Made by a program: the position numbers and the translations under genes. This document shows, in pieces, positions 35,119-45,697 of a stretch of 64,000 nucleotides of DNA; within the stretch, counting starts at the first letter, position 1; each line of letters begins with the position of its first letter. Source of the DNA: Paraglaciecola sp. L3A3 (GTDB lineage: Bacteria; Pseudomonadota; Gammaproteobacteria; Enterobacterales; Alteromonadaceae); NCBI RefSeq assembly GCF_009796765.1, contig NZ_CP047023.1, forward strand, positions 4,137,501 to 4,201,500, written 5' to 3'. The notes beneath the pieces were generated by a model that saw only the letters and a program-made list of their open reading frames with translations, did no database searches and had not been told where the DNA came from.

Positions 35119-35195
35119 CTAAGCTTTCTTAAATTAGATCATTGTAAAACAAAGGGAATACAGTAAAAAAACTTTTCACTGTATTCCTCTTTTTG

Positions 35196-37586
35196 TTAAA
35201 ACATTTTATGTTTTCTGATAAACAAACAGCATGCCAAAAACAACAACAGACCTCCCGCTGAACCGCCACCTGAAGAATCTGGATCAGGTTGGCTAGGAGT
35301 CGGCTCAGTAGGAATTACTGGTGGCGGAGTTTTATCGGTAATCGTGATGGTATGTACATCATTATCGCCAACAATAGCATTGGTTGGGTTACCCATAGTG
35401 ATAATTATATTTTCTACTTCATTAAGAATATCATCTTGTTTAAGCGAAATATTAATACTCGCTTCTGTGCCGCTATTAATAACAAATTCACCATTCACAG
35501 CATCATGATCATTGCTGCTTGCTGTCCCCGACACTATATATGGAATAGTCACCGGATAATTAGCCGCTAATTCACTTAACGTCACAGTCACTATAGCGGT
35601 AGCGCCTTCATCAACAGTTTGATTTTGGCTAAACTCAACAGTAGGTTCAACGTCACTGGGTAACTGGCAATCTTCACCTGGCAAGCCGTAACAACCTAAC
35701 CCTGTTGGCCCTAACTTACTTTCCCAGCTTATTCCTGCCACCCAATTAGCTTGATCTCCAGCAATTTCATAGGCGCCAACATCAGGTTTACCATCTGTCA
35801 CATCGGTAGTGATATCGTCAATAATTCGACCCTCATCAACCGGTAAAGAATTAGCTTTTAACCTGAAGTCACTTTTTTCAACATCAATAAATGGACCATT
35901 TGTGAGGCTCACCACTAGATTATTTTGTTTATCAGATTGAGGCTCCCAAGCGTTATTGTCGGCAAGATTATTCCACACATTTACATCAGAAAATGCAGTC
36001 CCTTCAAGGTGCCAAGCTCCCATAACGCCACTTGAATTGAGCATAGTATTGTTATAAATATTGATGTCTTTACCATTCCAGTTAATTTGAATACTGCTCC
36101 ATTCTGTATTCCAAATCACATTATGATGTACTTCAAATCCAGAGGCGTCGTTATCTAAATAAATTCCTGCAGCTTTAGACTTAGTACCACTAGAATAGGC
36201 ATCATGTAGCCAGTTATGGTGAATGACAGTATTACTTGGTCCGCCCACTGTATAAAATAATCCACAGTCATCAGCAATAAGATTACTATGTGAGATATCA
36301 TTGTATGCATATTCAGAATTATCGTTAAAACCTTGAATGGCGTCTCTACCTGCACGGGTGATAGTGTTGTTTAACACTTTGGTATTGTTACCACCACGAG
36401 CATTAATGATCGCATCGTAATTACCTAAATAGTTAAAATCGTGCAGGTAAGAATTTAATATTTGGGTGTTCTCTCCAGAATCATAAATACCGGTACCCGA
36501 ACCAAAACCTACTTCGCTGTTTTCGATAATATTATTTTTAGTATTAAATTTATCCCAATCACTGCGGATATTAATACTCTGATTACCAGAAGCAAAACCA
36601 GTCACTACACCTAATGTGTAGTTACCGTATAAACTGGTTACACCGTAGATATGGTTATTTGAGGCACCATTTGTTATTTCGATTGAACCACCAAACACAG
36701 CTAAATTTTTAATCTGAATGTAATTACGGGCTGATAAATCAATGGTTTTCTCCCGTTTTCGCACACTCACTTGATTTTCTGTTGGCATTTCACCATTTGG
36801 CAATTGCACGTAAAGTTTTTTAGTTTCAGGATCAAAATACCATTCATTTTGGTAATCTAATGCTTCTTTTATACCTTGTAAGAAAAAATCACCTTTATCC
36901 GCAGGGGCATGAAATGTACGTATCCAAGCTGGATTTTTATTTAAACTAAAACTGACGCTAGTATCTGTGTTTGCTGTGATAAACGAACGCCAAGTTGTCC
37001 AACCTGAGCCTGGCTTATCTCCATAAAAATATATCGATCCTCCTTTTGACCAATCACCATCTGGTATACCTGGTGAATATTCTAGATAGGCATTATCTGC
37101 TTCATCACTACCACTTCCCCCTGTGTTTCTTAATGAATTTTGGGTAAAGGGATCACCATCAATATTATCTGGCCAACGAGCCAAGTCCATAGCTGTGTTG
37201 CCTTGCATAACAAAATTAGCCTGCCCAAGATCCCAATCTATTTGTGTAACATAGATATTTTCAGAATCTAGAGACCAGTTATTTACTGCTTGCATAGCAC
37301 TAATAATGACCTTTTCATTATCATAAGATTGAAAAACGATAGGGTTATTCTCAGCACCAGAATTCACAGGCGCTAAAACCTCTTCATATACACCTTCTCG
37401 AATATTAACCACATCACCTGCAACCGCTTGCTCAGCTGCTTTAGACAATGTTAAATAAGGGCTACCTAAAGTACCATCAGAACTATCATTTCCCGTTTTT
37501 GCCACATATATATCTCTGGCGCTGGCTGAATTGGCTATTACAAACATTGCCAAAAGAAAAGAAGCTTGTTTCAAATATCTTTGCAT
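35196..37586 (-). CDS. Secreted right-handed beta-helix protein with Calx-beta domain and GlyGly-CTERM tail
   Basis: This 796-residue protein has a signal peptide (cut after ASA, residue 23) and a DUF1565-type entrance (IYVAKTGNDSSDGTLGSPY). A parallel beta-helix of roughly residues 280-560 is rich in NxxI/V turns. A Calx-beta domain (about 655-755) and a proline-rich linker follow. The tail is GlyGly-CTERM: GGGSAGGLLLFLACCLF then basic residues (about 773-794). GlyGly-CTERM proteins are cut by rhombosortase and move to the cell surface. The helix region resembles polysaccharide lyases and glycosidases, so a carbohydrate-active role is likely but unproven. No rhombosortase gene is in the window. 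Confidence 0.75.
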   Translation of the reverse strand: MQRYLKQASFLLAMFVIANSASARDIYVAKTGNDSSDGTLGSPYLTLSKAAEQAVAGDVVNIREGVYEEVLAPVNSGAENNPIVFQSYDNEKVIISAMQAVNNWSLDSENIYVTQIDWDLGQANFVMQGNTAMDLARWPDNIDGDPFTQNSLRNTGGSGSDEADNAYLEYSPGIPDGDWSKGGSIYFYGDKPGSGWTTWRSFITANTDTSVSFSLNKNPAWIRTFHAPADKGDFFLQGIKEALDYQNEWYFDPETKKLYVQLPNGEMPTENQVSVRKREKTIDLSARNYIQIKNLAVFGGSIEITNGASNNHIYGVTSLYGNYTLGVVTGFASGNQSINIRSDWDKFNTKNNIIENSEVGFGSGTGIYDSGENTQILNSYLHDFNYLGNYDAIINARGGNNTKVLNNTITRAGRDAIQGFNDNSEYAYNDISHSNLIADDCGLFYTVGGPSNTVIHHNWLHDAYSSGTKSKAAGIYLDNDASGFEVHHNVIWNTEWSSIQINWNGKDINIYNNTMLNSSGVMGAWHLEGTAFSDVNVWNNLADNNAWEPQSDKQNNLVVSLTNGPFIDVEKSDFRLKANSLPVDEGRIIDDITTDVTDGKPDVGAYEIAGDQANWVAGISWESKLGPTGLGCYGLPGEDCQLPSDVEPTVEFSQNQTVDEGATAIVTVTLSELAANYPVTIPYIVSGTASSNDHDAVNGEFVINSGTEASINISLKQDDILNEVENIIITMGNPTNAIVGDNDVHTITITDKTPPPVIPTEPTPSQPDPDSSGGGSAGGLLLFLACCLFIRKHKMF

Positions 37587-37750
37587 AATTATCTCAAATA
37601 AAGGTCATAGTTAACAAATATAACCCCATGTTAACATTATTTACATACAAAAAAAGGAGTTCACTTACAATTAATGTGTATTTTGTGGATATTTGACATT
37701 CCTTACAATTCTAGTTATACATGAGCGCGTCCTTCTACGAGTAAATAAAT

Positions 37751-38617
37751 ATGCCAAAACTCCTCATTCAGATATGTTTGATCATTTGTATCATGCTGTT
37801 ATCTAGCGAAAAATCTTTAGCTAAAGAGCAACCGCTCAAGATTTCTATAGCTATCTTTGAAAATATATTATCTGTATTCCAAGACTGGACAAGAAATAAA
37901 CCTTGTTGGGAAGTAACAGAGTTTAAAGCAGAACACACCAATCGAGGCGCGGCAGAATTAATCATACTGTGTAAAGCATTACATTTAGGCGGACTAAAAT
38001 TTGAGTTTGATATATACCCAACGCCTAACTACTCTCGTAGTTTATTGCTTTCACAACAAAAGAAAGTTCATCTACAAGCACAAACCGTTTGGCTAGATCA
38101 AACGGACACTGAGCGATTTTATGTTTCACCAGCTTTATTAAAAAAGGGAGAAATAGTAAAAGGTATCTACACTTTAAAAAATCATTCCATTATGCAATAC
38201 GTGCAAAAACCGGAAGAGCTCAGTTACTTTCGAGGGGTTACCATGCCCTCTTGGCATCATGATTGGAATACAATACGTCAGTTAACTAAAAACGTTATCG
38301 CCGCCCCCTCCCCTGATTCCATTCATAAAATGATAGAAAAAGACCGGGCAGATTTCACCTTAGGAGAATTTAATCAAAATATGTCAATCTTATTAGGAGA
38401 TGTGTATTTATACCCAGTTCCCAACATGAAAATAGTCATCAATCAAAGTCGACATATAGCGGTAAGAAAAGACATGGCTCATAGTTTCGAGATTAGCCAG
38501 GCAATTAATAAAGGATTACTAAAAATGCGAGCGTCAGGAATAATCAATAAAATATATAATCAAACGGGTTCTAGAAATCCAGAAATCATTGACTGGAAAT
38601 TATACCTCCTACAATAA
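37751..38617 (+). CDS. Periplasmic solute-binding-like protein (SBP_bac_3 type)
   Basis: This 288-residue protein has a signal peptide (cut near SLA^KE, residue 24). Its fold resembles family 3 periplasmic binding proteins. Motifs include LSYFRGVTMPSW, a DFTLGEFNQN hinge segment and RHIAVRKDMAHSFEISQAIN near the end. No transporter permease or ATPase gene is nearby, which is common for this marine group, where such proteins may serve as sensors. Ligand unknown. It is convergent with eda across a shared terminator. Confidence 0.6.
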   Translation: MPKLLIQICLIICIMLLSSEKSLAKEQPLKISIAIFENILSVFQDWTRNKPCWEVTEFKAEHTNRGAAELIILCKALHLGGLKFEFDIYPTPNYSRSLLLSQQKKVHLQAQTVWLDQTDTERFYVSPALLKKGEIVKGIYTLKNHSIMQYVQKPEELSYFRGVTMPSWHHDWNTIRQLTKNVIAAPSPDSIHKMIEKDRADFTLGEFNQNMSILLGDVYLYPVPNMKIVINQSRHIAVRKDMAHSFEISQAINKGLLKMRASGIINKIYNQTGSRNPEIIDWKLYLLQ

Positions 38618-38644
38618 TCGCGAATAAATAGGCGAAAATAGAAA

Positions 38645-38675
38645 CAAAAAAGCCGCTAAAATTTAGCGGCTTTTA
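38645..38675. terminator. Bidirectional terminator between SBP-like gene and eda
   Basis: The palindrome gccgctaaaatttagcggc (38652-38670) is flanked by A and T runs, so it can end transcription from both sides. Confidence 0.85.
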
Positions 38676-38695
38676 TCATGAATATAAATTAAGGC

Positions 38696-39337
38696 TTATT
38701 TAACACCTGCAATAGCTTGTTTTGCCAATTCTGTAATTTTATCCCAATCACCATTCTTCATGGCTTCTTCAGGAGCTAACCAAGAACCACCAGCGCAACG
38801 AACGTTAGGCAAAGCTAAGTAGTCGTTGTAGTTACTTGGGCTAATACCACCTGTAGGGCAAAAAGCAATATGTGGAAACGGACCACCTATGGCTTTAAGC
38901 GCATTAACACCACCAGAAGCTTCAGCAGGGAAAAACTTAAGGTGAGTATAACCGTGATCTGCTGCAGTCATAAGTTCAGAGATAGATGAAATACCGGGGA
39001 TAAGGGCAATACTTCCTTCATTACCAGCTTTCAACAAGTCTGAAGTTAAGCCAGGGCTAATAGCAAATTTAGCGCCTGCATCAATAACTTGCTGCAATTG
39101 AGCTCTATTAGTTACAGTACCGGCACCGATAATAGCTTCTGGCACTTCGTCAGCTATTTTTTTGATCACTTCTAGCGCAGCGTCAGTTCTTAACGTCACT
39201 TCTAAAACTCGGATACCGCCAGCAATTAATGCTTTAGCTAATGGTACTGCATATGCAACATCTTTTATGACTAGTACAGGAACAACTGGTCCGGCACTAA
39301 ATATTTCTTCTGACGTCATTTTCCAATTTTTTGACAT
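38696..39337 (-). CDS. eda: 2-dehydro-3-deoxyphosphogluconate (KDPG) aldolase
   Basis: This 213-residue class I aldolase splits KDPG into pyruvate and glyceraldehyde-3-phosphate, the last step of the Entner-Doudoroff pathway. The Schiff-base Lys is in [27 protein letters not shown] and CPTGGIS complete the barrel pattern. It is the last gene of the zwf-pgl-edd-glk-eda unit, 5 bp behind glk. AAGG precedes the ATG. Confidence 0.95.
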   Translation of the reverse strand: MSKNWKMTSEEIFSAGPVVPVLVIKDVAYAVPLAKALIAGGIRVLEVTLRTDAALEVIKKIADEVPEAIIGAGTVTNRAQLQQVIDAGAKFAISPGLTSDLLKAGNEGSIALIPGISSISELMTAADHGYTHLKFFPAEASGGVNALKAIGGPFPHIAFCPTGGISPSNYNDYLALPNVRCAGGSWLAPEEAMKNGDWDKITELAKQAIAGVK

Positions 39338-39342
39338 GGTAC

Positions 39343-40296
39343 TTAACCTTTACAATTTTGATTTAAATAGGCCATTGCGCCGATCAAGCCATGATCGGGC
39401 TCAGTGATAATAAAAGTCGGTATTCCGGCTACGTAGTCACGAAAACGACCCTTAGCTTCAAACCGATTTCTAAAACCACTTTCTCGAATAAAGTCGGTGA
39501 AACGGGGGGCAATGCCACCACCAATATATACGCCACCACGCGTCCCCAAATTAAGGGCAAGATTTCCAGCAAAGCTACCCAAAACTTTGCTGAATTGGGC
39601 TAAGGTAGCGACACACAAGTCACAGCTACCATCTAGCGCCGATTCGGTAATATCAGCAGCTTCAGTTAAAGGAAAATCAACCCCTCTATACTCAGCTATA
39701 GCTTGATATATATGAACTAAACCTCGACCTGATAACACTTCCTCAGCAGAAGCATGGCCAAACTTTTTAGTTAAGAATTGCAAAATAGCAATATCGACTT
39801 CATCTACGGCGGCAAAATCCACATGACCACCTTCGCCATCCAATGCTAACCAACCTTGTACTGCAGGCGTTAAATGTTTCACCCCTAAACCAGTACCTGG
39901 ACCAAACACTGCAATATTTTCATTTTCAATAATTTGACCGGGACCAATTTGTACTTTTTGTTCATCGGTTAAAACAGTGACAGCATAAGCCACAGCTGTG
40001 AAATCATTGATCACACCTAACCAAGTTAAGCCTAAATCAGCCTGTAATTCTTTAACAGAAAACTGCCAACTATTATTGGTCATACTGATAGTGTCGCTGG
40101 TCACCGGGCAAGCCACACCTAAACAACCTGAAGTAAATGTCACTTCTGGATATTCAGCAAAATACTTGTTGATGACTTCACCAATAGTAGCGTAATCACT
40201 ACACAAATATTTACGAATATGGCTCAATTGGCCGTTATCAATTTGTGCAAGACGGATATTAGTTCCGCCTACATCGGCAACGAAGTTAGCAGACAT
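39343..40296 (-). CDS. glk: Glucokinase (ROK-independent, Glk family)
   Basis: This 317-residue kinase phosphorylates glucose to glucose-6-phosphate, feeding zwf. The ATP site is [15 protein letters not shown] near the N-terminus. [11 protein letters not shown] and [11 protein letters not shown] mark the bacterial glucokinase family. The start is set at 40296 (AGGAA seven bases before). The frame extends 16 codons further into edd but this part is not conserved. It begins 4 bp after the edd stop, so it is operonic. Confidence 0.93.
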   Translation of the reverse strand: MSANFVADVGGTNIRLAQIDNGQLSHIRKYLCSDYATIGEVINKYFAEYPEVTFTSGCLGVACPVTSDTISMTNNSWQFSVKELQADLGLTWLGVINDFTAVAYAVTVLTDEQKVQIGPGQIIENENIAVFGPGTGLGVKHLTPAVQGWLALDGEGGHVDFAAVDEVDIAILQFLTKKFGHASAEEVLSGRGLVHIYQAIAEYRGVDFPLTEAADITESALDGSCDLCVATLAQFSKVLGSFAGNLALNLGTRGGVYIGGGIAPRFTDFIRESGFRNRFEAKGRFRDYVAGIPTFIITEPDHGLIGAMAYLNQNCKG

Positions 40297-40300
40297 TGAC

Positions 40301-42121
40301 TTATTCCTGTCCGAAAAATAATGAACAGGCACCTTCTTCGGCACCTGTTAGTGTATTACGTAAACCGGCGAACATTTCACGGCCCATACCGATTTGATTT
40401 GAAGTCACATCTAACACCTTAGCTTCACGTTTAGCTAATTCATCATCACTAACTAAGACGTCTAACGCGCCAGTTTCAGTATTTAACTCAACCATATCGC
40501 CAGTTTTCAACTTAGCCAACATCCCACCTTTAATCGCTTCAGGCGTCACATGAATGGCAGCAGGTACTTTACCTGAGGCACCAGACATACGTCCATCAGT
40601 GACTAATGCGACTTTAAAACCACGATCTTGTAATACGGCTAGTGGCGGAGTCAAACTATGTAGTTCAGGCATACCGACAGCAACAGGACCTTGGAAACGG
40701 ACCACAACAACACAGTCTTTTTCTAATTCACCCGCTTTAAAAGCTGCATGTAATTCATGTTGATCTTCAAAGACCACTGCAGGTGCTTTAATATGACAAT
40801 GAGGCGTTTTAAGGGCTGATATTTTCATAACTGCTCGTCCTAAATTACCTGATAATACAGATAATCCACCGTCAACTTTGAAGGGCTCTTTGACACTGGC
40901 GATAACTTGTTTATCGAAAGATTCAGTCGGCCCATCACGCCACACTAACTCGCCATTTTCTAACATAGGCTCTTTAGTGTATTGCTCTAAACCTTGACCA
41001 CAAATGGTCAACACATCATTGTGTAACAAACCACCTTCTAATAATTCTTTAAACAATAACGCCATACCACCGGCAGCAGTAAAGTGATTAATGTCTGCAG
41101 AACCATTAGGGTATATACGAGTTAATAAAGGAACTGCACTTGATATATCAGCGAAATCATCCCAATTAATGATAAAACCAGCCGCTTTAGCCACTGCTAC
41201 TAAGTGCATAGTGTGATTAGTTGAACCACCTGTTGCCAACAATGCAACTAGTCCATTAACAATAGATTTAGCGTCAACAATTTTACCTATTGGACGATAT
41301 TCAGTGCCTAAGTCAGTAATGCGTGTTATTTGTCGAGCTGCAGCATCGGTTAATGCATCACGTAAGGGAGTACCTGGGTTTACAAACGATGATCCAGGTA
41401 AATGCAATCCCATTGTCTCAACTACTAACTGATTACTGTTCGCAGTACCATAAAAGGTACAAGTACCAGCTGAGTGATAAGATTTAGATTCAGCATCTAA
41501 TAATTCAGCTCGACCTACTTTGCCTTCAGCATATGCTTGACGCACACGGGCTTTTTCTTTGTTTGGAAGACCTGAAGGCATAGGACCTGCAGGGACAAAT
41601 ATAGTTGGTAAATGACCAAAACTAAGCGCGCCCATTAATAAACCAGGTACGATTTTATCGCAAATCCCTAACATCAATGAACCGTCAAACATATTATGAG
41701 ACAGGCCAACCGCAGTTGACATAGCAATCACATCGCGGCTCAATAAGCTTAGATCCATGCCAGGTGTACCTTGAGTCACACCATCACACATAGCAGGAAC
41801 GCCACCAGCATGTTGAGCAATGCTGCCAACTGCCGCTATGGCTTTTTTTAGTTTAGCGGGATAATCTTCATATGGCTGATGTGCTGATAACATATCATTG
41901 TATGAAGAAACTATGGCGATATTCGCCTTAGTCATACTCGTTAAATCAGCCTTAACTTCACTACTACAAGCAGCAAAACCATGGGCTAAATTACCACAAG
42001 ACAATACGCCTCTATGGGGCCCTTTCAAACGAGCAGCTTCAATTTTTTCTAAATATGCTTTACGCGTGTGCTGACTGCGTTCAATAATTCGTTCTGTTAC
42101 TTCTTGGATAAGAGTGTTCAC
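40301..42121 (-). CDS. edd: 6-phosphogluconate dehydratase
   Basis: This 606-residue iron-sulphur dehydratase of the IlvD/Edd family makes KDPG. Cluster cysteines are placed in CGNLAH and CDGVTQG, with the third in [11 protein letters not shown]. NSxQYxxC-like and [16 protein letters not shown] segments confirm Edd. It is normal length. It is 28 bp behind pgl on the same strand. Confidence 0.96.
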   Translation of the reverse strand: MNTLIQEVTERIIERSQHTRKAYLEKIEAARLKGPHRGVLSCGNLAHGFAACSSEVKADLTSMTKANIAIVSSYNDMLSAHQPYEDYPAKLKKAIAAVGSIAQHAGGVPAMCDGVTQGTPGMDLSLLSRDVIAMSTAVGLSHNMFDGSLMLGICDKIVPGLLMGALSFGHLPTIFVPAGPMPSGLPNKEKARVRQAYAEGKVGRAELLDAESKSYHSAGTCTFYGTANSNQLVVETMGLHLPGSSFVNPGTPLRDALTDAAARQITRITDLGTEYRPIGKIVDAKSIVNGLVALLATGGSTNHTMHLVAVAKAAGFIINWDDFADISSAVPLLTRIYPNGSADINHFTAAGGMALLFKELLEGGLLHNDVLTICGQGLEQYTKEPMLENGELVWRDGPTESFDKQVIASVKEPFKVDGGLSVLSGNLGRAVMKISALKTPHCHIKAPAVVFEDQHELHAAFKAGELEKDCVVVVRFQGPVAVGMPELHSLTPPLAVLQDRGFKVALVTDGRMSGASGKVPAAIHVTPEAIKGGMLAKLKTGDMVELNTETGALDVLVSDDELAKREAKVLDVTSNQIGMGREMFAGLRNTLTGAEEGACSLFFGQE

Positions 42122-42148
42122 AATTGTCTCCTAACGTTTAAACGTTAA

Positions 42149-42841
42149 TTATGGCGCCCACATTAATTTAACTTCGGCATTCTTAATTACGGCGCGAATA
42201 GGCATAGCTAATTCATCGTCACCAGACATCACAGTTTCTAACACTGTTTTTTTGCCTTCGCCTGTTAAATGTAAAAATATCTGTTTGCTGTTCAATAGAC
42301 CAGGTAAAGTTAAAGACATTCTCTGATTAGGCGCGGAAGTGGGTTGCACTGCAATGTAGGCATTCTCTGATTCTAAATCTAAGCCGGCAGCAATCTGTTC
42401 TGAGCAAGGGAATAATGACGCAGTGTGTCCGTCTTCCCCCATACCTAAAATTACAACATCAAAAGGTGTATGCATACTTTGTAAATTAGCAGTACATTCT
42501 TGTACTGCATCTTCAGCATTTGCATGTTGTGTCTTAAGTGGCACAAAATTGGCGCTCGCAGCATTATTAACTAGTAACTTAGCACGTAACATTTTTTCGT
42601 TAGAAGCCTCATCAGAATTATCAACCCAACGCTCGTCAGCTAAACTGATATCAACTTTATCCCATTCTAAATTTGCATTAGACAAAGCAGTGAATAGCTC
42701 GGCCGGAGTTTTACCACCAGATACAATTAAACTAGCTCGACCATTCTCTTCGATTCCAGCTCTTAATAAGCGACAAATGTTTCCAGCAAATGATCTATTT
42801 AACTGTTTTGTATTTGTATATAACGATTTCATTAATGCCAT
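42149..42841 (-). CDS. pgl: 6-phosphogluconolactonase (SOL/DevB type)
   Basis: This 230-residue enzyme hydrolyses 6-phosphogluconolactone. It shows VSGGKTPAELF, DISLADERWV and VILGMGEDGHTASLFP. Its ATG overlaps the zwf stop by one base (TAATG), showing coupled translation. Confidence 0.93.
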   Translation of the reverse strand: MALMKSLYTNTKQLNRSFAGNICRLLRAGIEENGRASLIVSGGKTPAELFTALSNANLEWDKVDISLADERWVDNSDEASNEKMLRAKLLVNNAASANFVPLKTQHANAEDAVQECTANLQSMHTPFDVVILGMGEDGHTASLFPCSEQIAAGLDLESENAYIAVQPTSAPNQRMSLTLPGLLNSKQIFLHLTGEGKKTVLETVMSGDDELAMPIRAVIKNAEVKLMWAP

Positions 42842-44331
42842 TATTTTTTCCCTGCGCGACTTTCAAACCATGCTCTATCTTCACGAGCTAATAATGCGAT
42901 AGAAGATACAGGTCCCCAAGTACCAGCTTGATAGGGTTCTGGCGCTTCATTACTATGTGCCCAAGCAGCCAAAATACCATCAACCCAAGTCCAAGCGGCC
43001 TCAACTTCATCACGACGTACGAATAACGATTGATTTCCCATCATCACTTCAAGAAGTAATTTTTCGTAGGCATCTGCAATACGATCATCTTTAAAGGTTT
43101 CAGAGAAACTCAAGTTTAATTTTGATTTTTGTAGATCCATATGACCAGTACCGGTTAAACCTGGCACTTTATTCATAACAGTAACTTCTACACCTTCATC
43201 GGGCTGTAATCTAATAGTCAACTTATTTGGCGGCAACTGAGGAAAGCTAGCTTTAAATAAGTTATGTGGCTGACGTTTAAAGAAAATATTTACTTCACTA
43301 GTCTTATTAGGTAAGCGCTTACCAGTTCTCAAGTAGAAAGGTACACCAGCCCAACGCCAGTTATCTATTTCAACTTTTAATGCGATAAATGTTTCTGTTG
43401 TGCTTTCTTGGTTAGCATCAGGTTCATCTAAATAACCAGGCACTTCTTGGCCCTTAATAAAGCCTTCAACATATTGCCCACGTACTGTGTTTTGACGAAC
43501 ATTCGAAGCATCAATCGGACGTAATGCTTTTAAAACTTTAAGTTTTTCGTTACGAATATTCGTAGCGTCTAAGGTAGCCGGTGGTTCCATAGCAATCAAA
43601 GTCAAAATTTGTAATAGGTGGTTTTGCACCATATCACGCATTTGCCCAGCTTCGTCGAAATAGCCCCAACGCCCTTCAATACCAACAGACTCAGCCACAC
43701 TGATTTGTACATGATCAATACAGTTATGATCCCAGTTAGTGGCAAAAATTGAGTTAGCGAAGCGCAATGCCACTAAGTTCAGAACCGTTTCTTTACCTAG
43801 ATAATGGTCAATTCGATAAATCTGGCGCTCTTCAAAAAACTCTGCCACTTGGTCGTTAATAACTTTTGACGATTCCAAGTCATGACCAATTGGCTTTTCA
43901 AGAACAACACGCATGCTTTTATCAATAATTTTTGCTGCTTTAAGGCCGCGACAAATATCACCGAAAATAGAAGGAGGGGTGGCAAAATAACAAACCATAA
44001 TCCGTTTTGGATCGACGATTTCTTTAAAAGCTTTATAACTTTCGATATTTTTCATATCGACACAGGCGTAATCTAATTTCTCTTGGAAACGCCCCCATGT
44101 TTCTGCACACAACGCTTCTTTAGAGAACTTTTCAATATTCTCTTTCACCAATGCCACATATTCTTCTTTGCTGATATCTTGACGAGCCACACCAATAATT
44201 TTGGTGTCGGCATGGATCAAGTCGGCTTTTTCAAGTTGATATAGGGAGGGTAAAAGTTTACGTCTTGCTAGGTCACCTTTGGTACCAAACAATACAAAAT
44301 CGCAAGGTTCGAATGAATTTTCCAAAACCAT
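42841..44331 (-). CDS. zwf: Glucose-6-phosphate 1-dehydrogenase
   Basis: This 496-residue enzyme oxidises glucose-6-phosphate. The nucleotide loop FGTKGDLARRKLLPSLY is near residue 15. The active-site RIDHYLGKE segment is near 175, together with the EKPIGHD motif. It is the first gene of the Entner-Doudoroff unit and faces hexR. A perfect HexR-type palindrome lies about 100 bp upstream of the start, so glucose-pathway intermediates should relieve repression. Confidence 0.96.
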   Translation of the reverse strand: MVLENSFEPCDFVLFGTKGDLARRKLLPSLYQLEKADLIHADTKIIGVARQDISKEEYVALVKENIEKFSKEALCAETWGRFQEKLDYACVDMKNIESYKAFKEIVDPKRIMVCYFATPPSIFGDICRGLKAAKIIDKSMRVVLEKPIGHDLESSKVINDQVAEFFEERQIYRIDHYLGKETVLNLVALRFANSIFATNWDHNCIDHVQISVAESVGIEGRWGYFDEAGQMRDMVQNHLLQILTLIAMEPPATLDATNIRNEKLKVLKALRPIDASNVRQNTVRGQYVEGFIKGQEVPGYLDEPDANQESTTETFIALKVEIDNWRWAGVPFYLRTGKRLPNKTSEVNIFFKRQPHNLFKASFPQLPPNKLTIRLQPDEGVEVTVMNKVPGLTGTGHMDLQKSKLNLSFSETFKDDRIADAYEKLLLEVMMGNQSLFVRRDEVEAAWTWVDGILAAWAHSNEAPEPYQAGTWGPVSSIALLAREDRAWFESRAGKK

Positions 44332-44429
44332 TTTTTATCTACCTACTTAATATAGTTTAAATATAGTTGCCTGCTTCCCCTGTGATACACACTGAGAAGC
44401 AGAATTATGATGTAAAATTTAACACAAAA

Positions 44430-44444
44430 TGTAGTAAAATTACA
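44430..44444. promoter_or_regulatory. HexR operator, zwf-hexR gap
   Basis: TGTAGTAAAATTACA fits the HexR consensus TGTARTwwwAYTACA at every position. It lies between divergent zwf and hexR and may serve both. KDPG release of HexR is established for this family. Confidence 0.88.
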
Positions 44445-44514
44445 ACTTTCATGCCAGTTTGACTGGCTAAATTCTAGGTTTTAGGCCTTTATTCGCCTAA
44501 TTTAGAAAGATTTT

Positions 44515-44529
44515 CTGTTAAAAAATTAC
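44515..44529. promoter_or_regulatory. Second, weaker HexR-like site near hexR
   Basis: tgttaaaaaattaca keeps the right half-site and most of the left. It is nearer to hexR than the first site, so autoregulation is likely. Position is given to within one or two bases. Confidence 0.5.
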
Positions 44530-44611
44530 AACTCTAGTACCCTTATCTTAAGTGAGAGAGTTAATGTAACTTTCTATAGTGGACAATTATAATGAAGTTT
44601 TTAGTATAAGT

Positions 44612-45457
44612 ATGAATATTCTAGAAAAAATAACACATCACGACTCTGCATTCAGTAAATCTGAACGTAAAGTAGCAGAAGTCATTATGAACAGCCCACA
44701 AACTGCTATCCACTGCAGTATTGCGACCTTAGCTAAAATGTCAGGAGTTAGCGAACCCACAGTTAATCGATTTTGTCGACGACTTGACACTAAAGGTTTC
44801 CCAGATTTTAAACTACATTTAGCTCAAAGTCTTGCCAATGGTACGCCATACGTAAACCGACATGTAGATGAGAATGATGGCACCGAAGAATATACAAAAA
44901 AGATATTCGAATCGACCATGGCATCCTTAGAAGTTGCAAGACAATCAGTTGATATTAGCACGATAAATAGAGCGGTAGACCTCCTCACTCAAGCACAAAA
45001 AATCTCATTTTTTGGTTTAGGAGCCTCTGCTTCTGTAGCTCATGATGCATTGAATAAATTTTTCAGATTCAACGTTCCCGTTGTTTACTTTGAAGATATA
45101 TTAATGCAGCGTATGAGTTGTATGAATTGTGGTGAAGATGATGTAGTAGTACTTATTTCTCATACGGGACGAACCAAAAGTTTAGTAGAAATAGCACAAA
45201 TTGCCCGCAGTAATGATGCCACTGTAATGGGTATAACATCTAAAGACAGTCCATTAGCTAAAGAATGTAATTTAGTATTATCTCTTGAAGTACCAGAAGA
45301 CACAGATATGTATATGCCAATGGCTTCAAGAATCGCACAATTAACCTTAATCGACATTTTAGCAACAGGATTTACCCTGAGACGTGGAAACAAGTTCCGT
45401 GAAAACTTAAAACGGGTAAAAGATACGTTAAGAGGTTCTAGGTTTGATAAGTCATAG
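44612..45457 (+). CDS. hexR: HexR, RpiR/MurR-family regulator of hexose metabolism
   Basis: This 281-residue repressor has an N-terminal RpiR HTH (about 1-77; SEPTVNRFCRRLDTKGFPDFK) and a C-terminal SIS sugar-phosphate domain (GLGASASVAHDALNKFFRFN; SHTGRTKSLVE). The start is placed at the second candidate, giving MNILEKI as in other HexR proteins. A GTG 11 codons upstream is possible. It is divergent from zwf and followed by pyk, both with matching operators. Confidence 0.94.
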   Translation: MNILEKITHHDSAFSKSERKVAEVIMNSPQTAIHCSIATLAKMSGVSEPTVNRFCRRLDTKGFPDFKLHLAQSLANGTPYVNRHVDENDGTEEYTKKIFESTMASLEVARQSVDISTINRAVDLLTQAQKISFFGLGASASVAHDALNKFFRFNVPVVYFEDILMQRMSCMNCGEDDVVVLISHTGRTKSLVEIAQIARSNDATVMGITSKDSPLAKECNLVLSLEVPEDTDMYMPMASRIAQLTLIDILATGFTLRRGNKFRENLKRVKDTLRGSRFDKS

Positions 45458-45542
45458 AACTTAATTTCATAAAAAAAAAGATAAACACCCCACAACAGTT
45501 ATAAGTAATTTCACATTTTGCATTTTTTTTACTATGATTTTT

Positions 45543-45557
45543 CGTAATTAAATTACA
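45543..45557. promoter_or_regulatory. HexR operator upstream of pyk
   Basis: CGTAATTAAATTACA matches the HexR consensus at 14 of 15 positions. It is followed at 45562 by a half-site ttaatttaca. Control of pyruvate kinase by HexR is known in relatives. Confidence 0.75.
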
Positions 45558-45570
45558 ATTTTGTTAATTT

Positions 45571-45661
45571 ACAACTAACGACTTGGTTAGTTGTAATAAA
45601 AAGATTAAACTTGTTGGAATTAATTCCCCTTTTCATTGCCATTAGGCAGCAATGAAAAAGG
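45571..45661 (+). promoter_or_regulatory. Two hairpins in the pyk leader
   Basis: The first is acaactaac/gttagttgt (45571-45579 with 45586-45594). The second is ttttcattgc/gcaatgaaaa (45630-45639 with 45649-45658), extended by cc/gg with a bulge. Neither is followed by a T run, so these are leader structures rather than terminators. The first begins right after the HexR half-site. Confidence 0.45.
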
Positions 45662-45697
45662 TCATAAATTTGCCATAACAACAGAGCACTAAATACT

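Noticed and set aside
45628..45661. Terminator ahead of pyk
   Set aside because: The hairpin is not followed by a T run on the + strand and pyk would lack transcription if it were strong.
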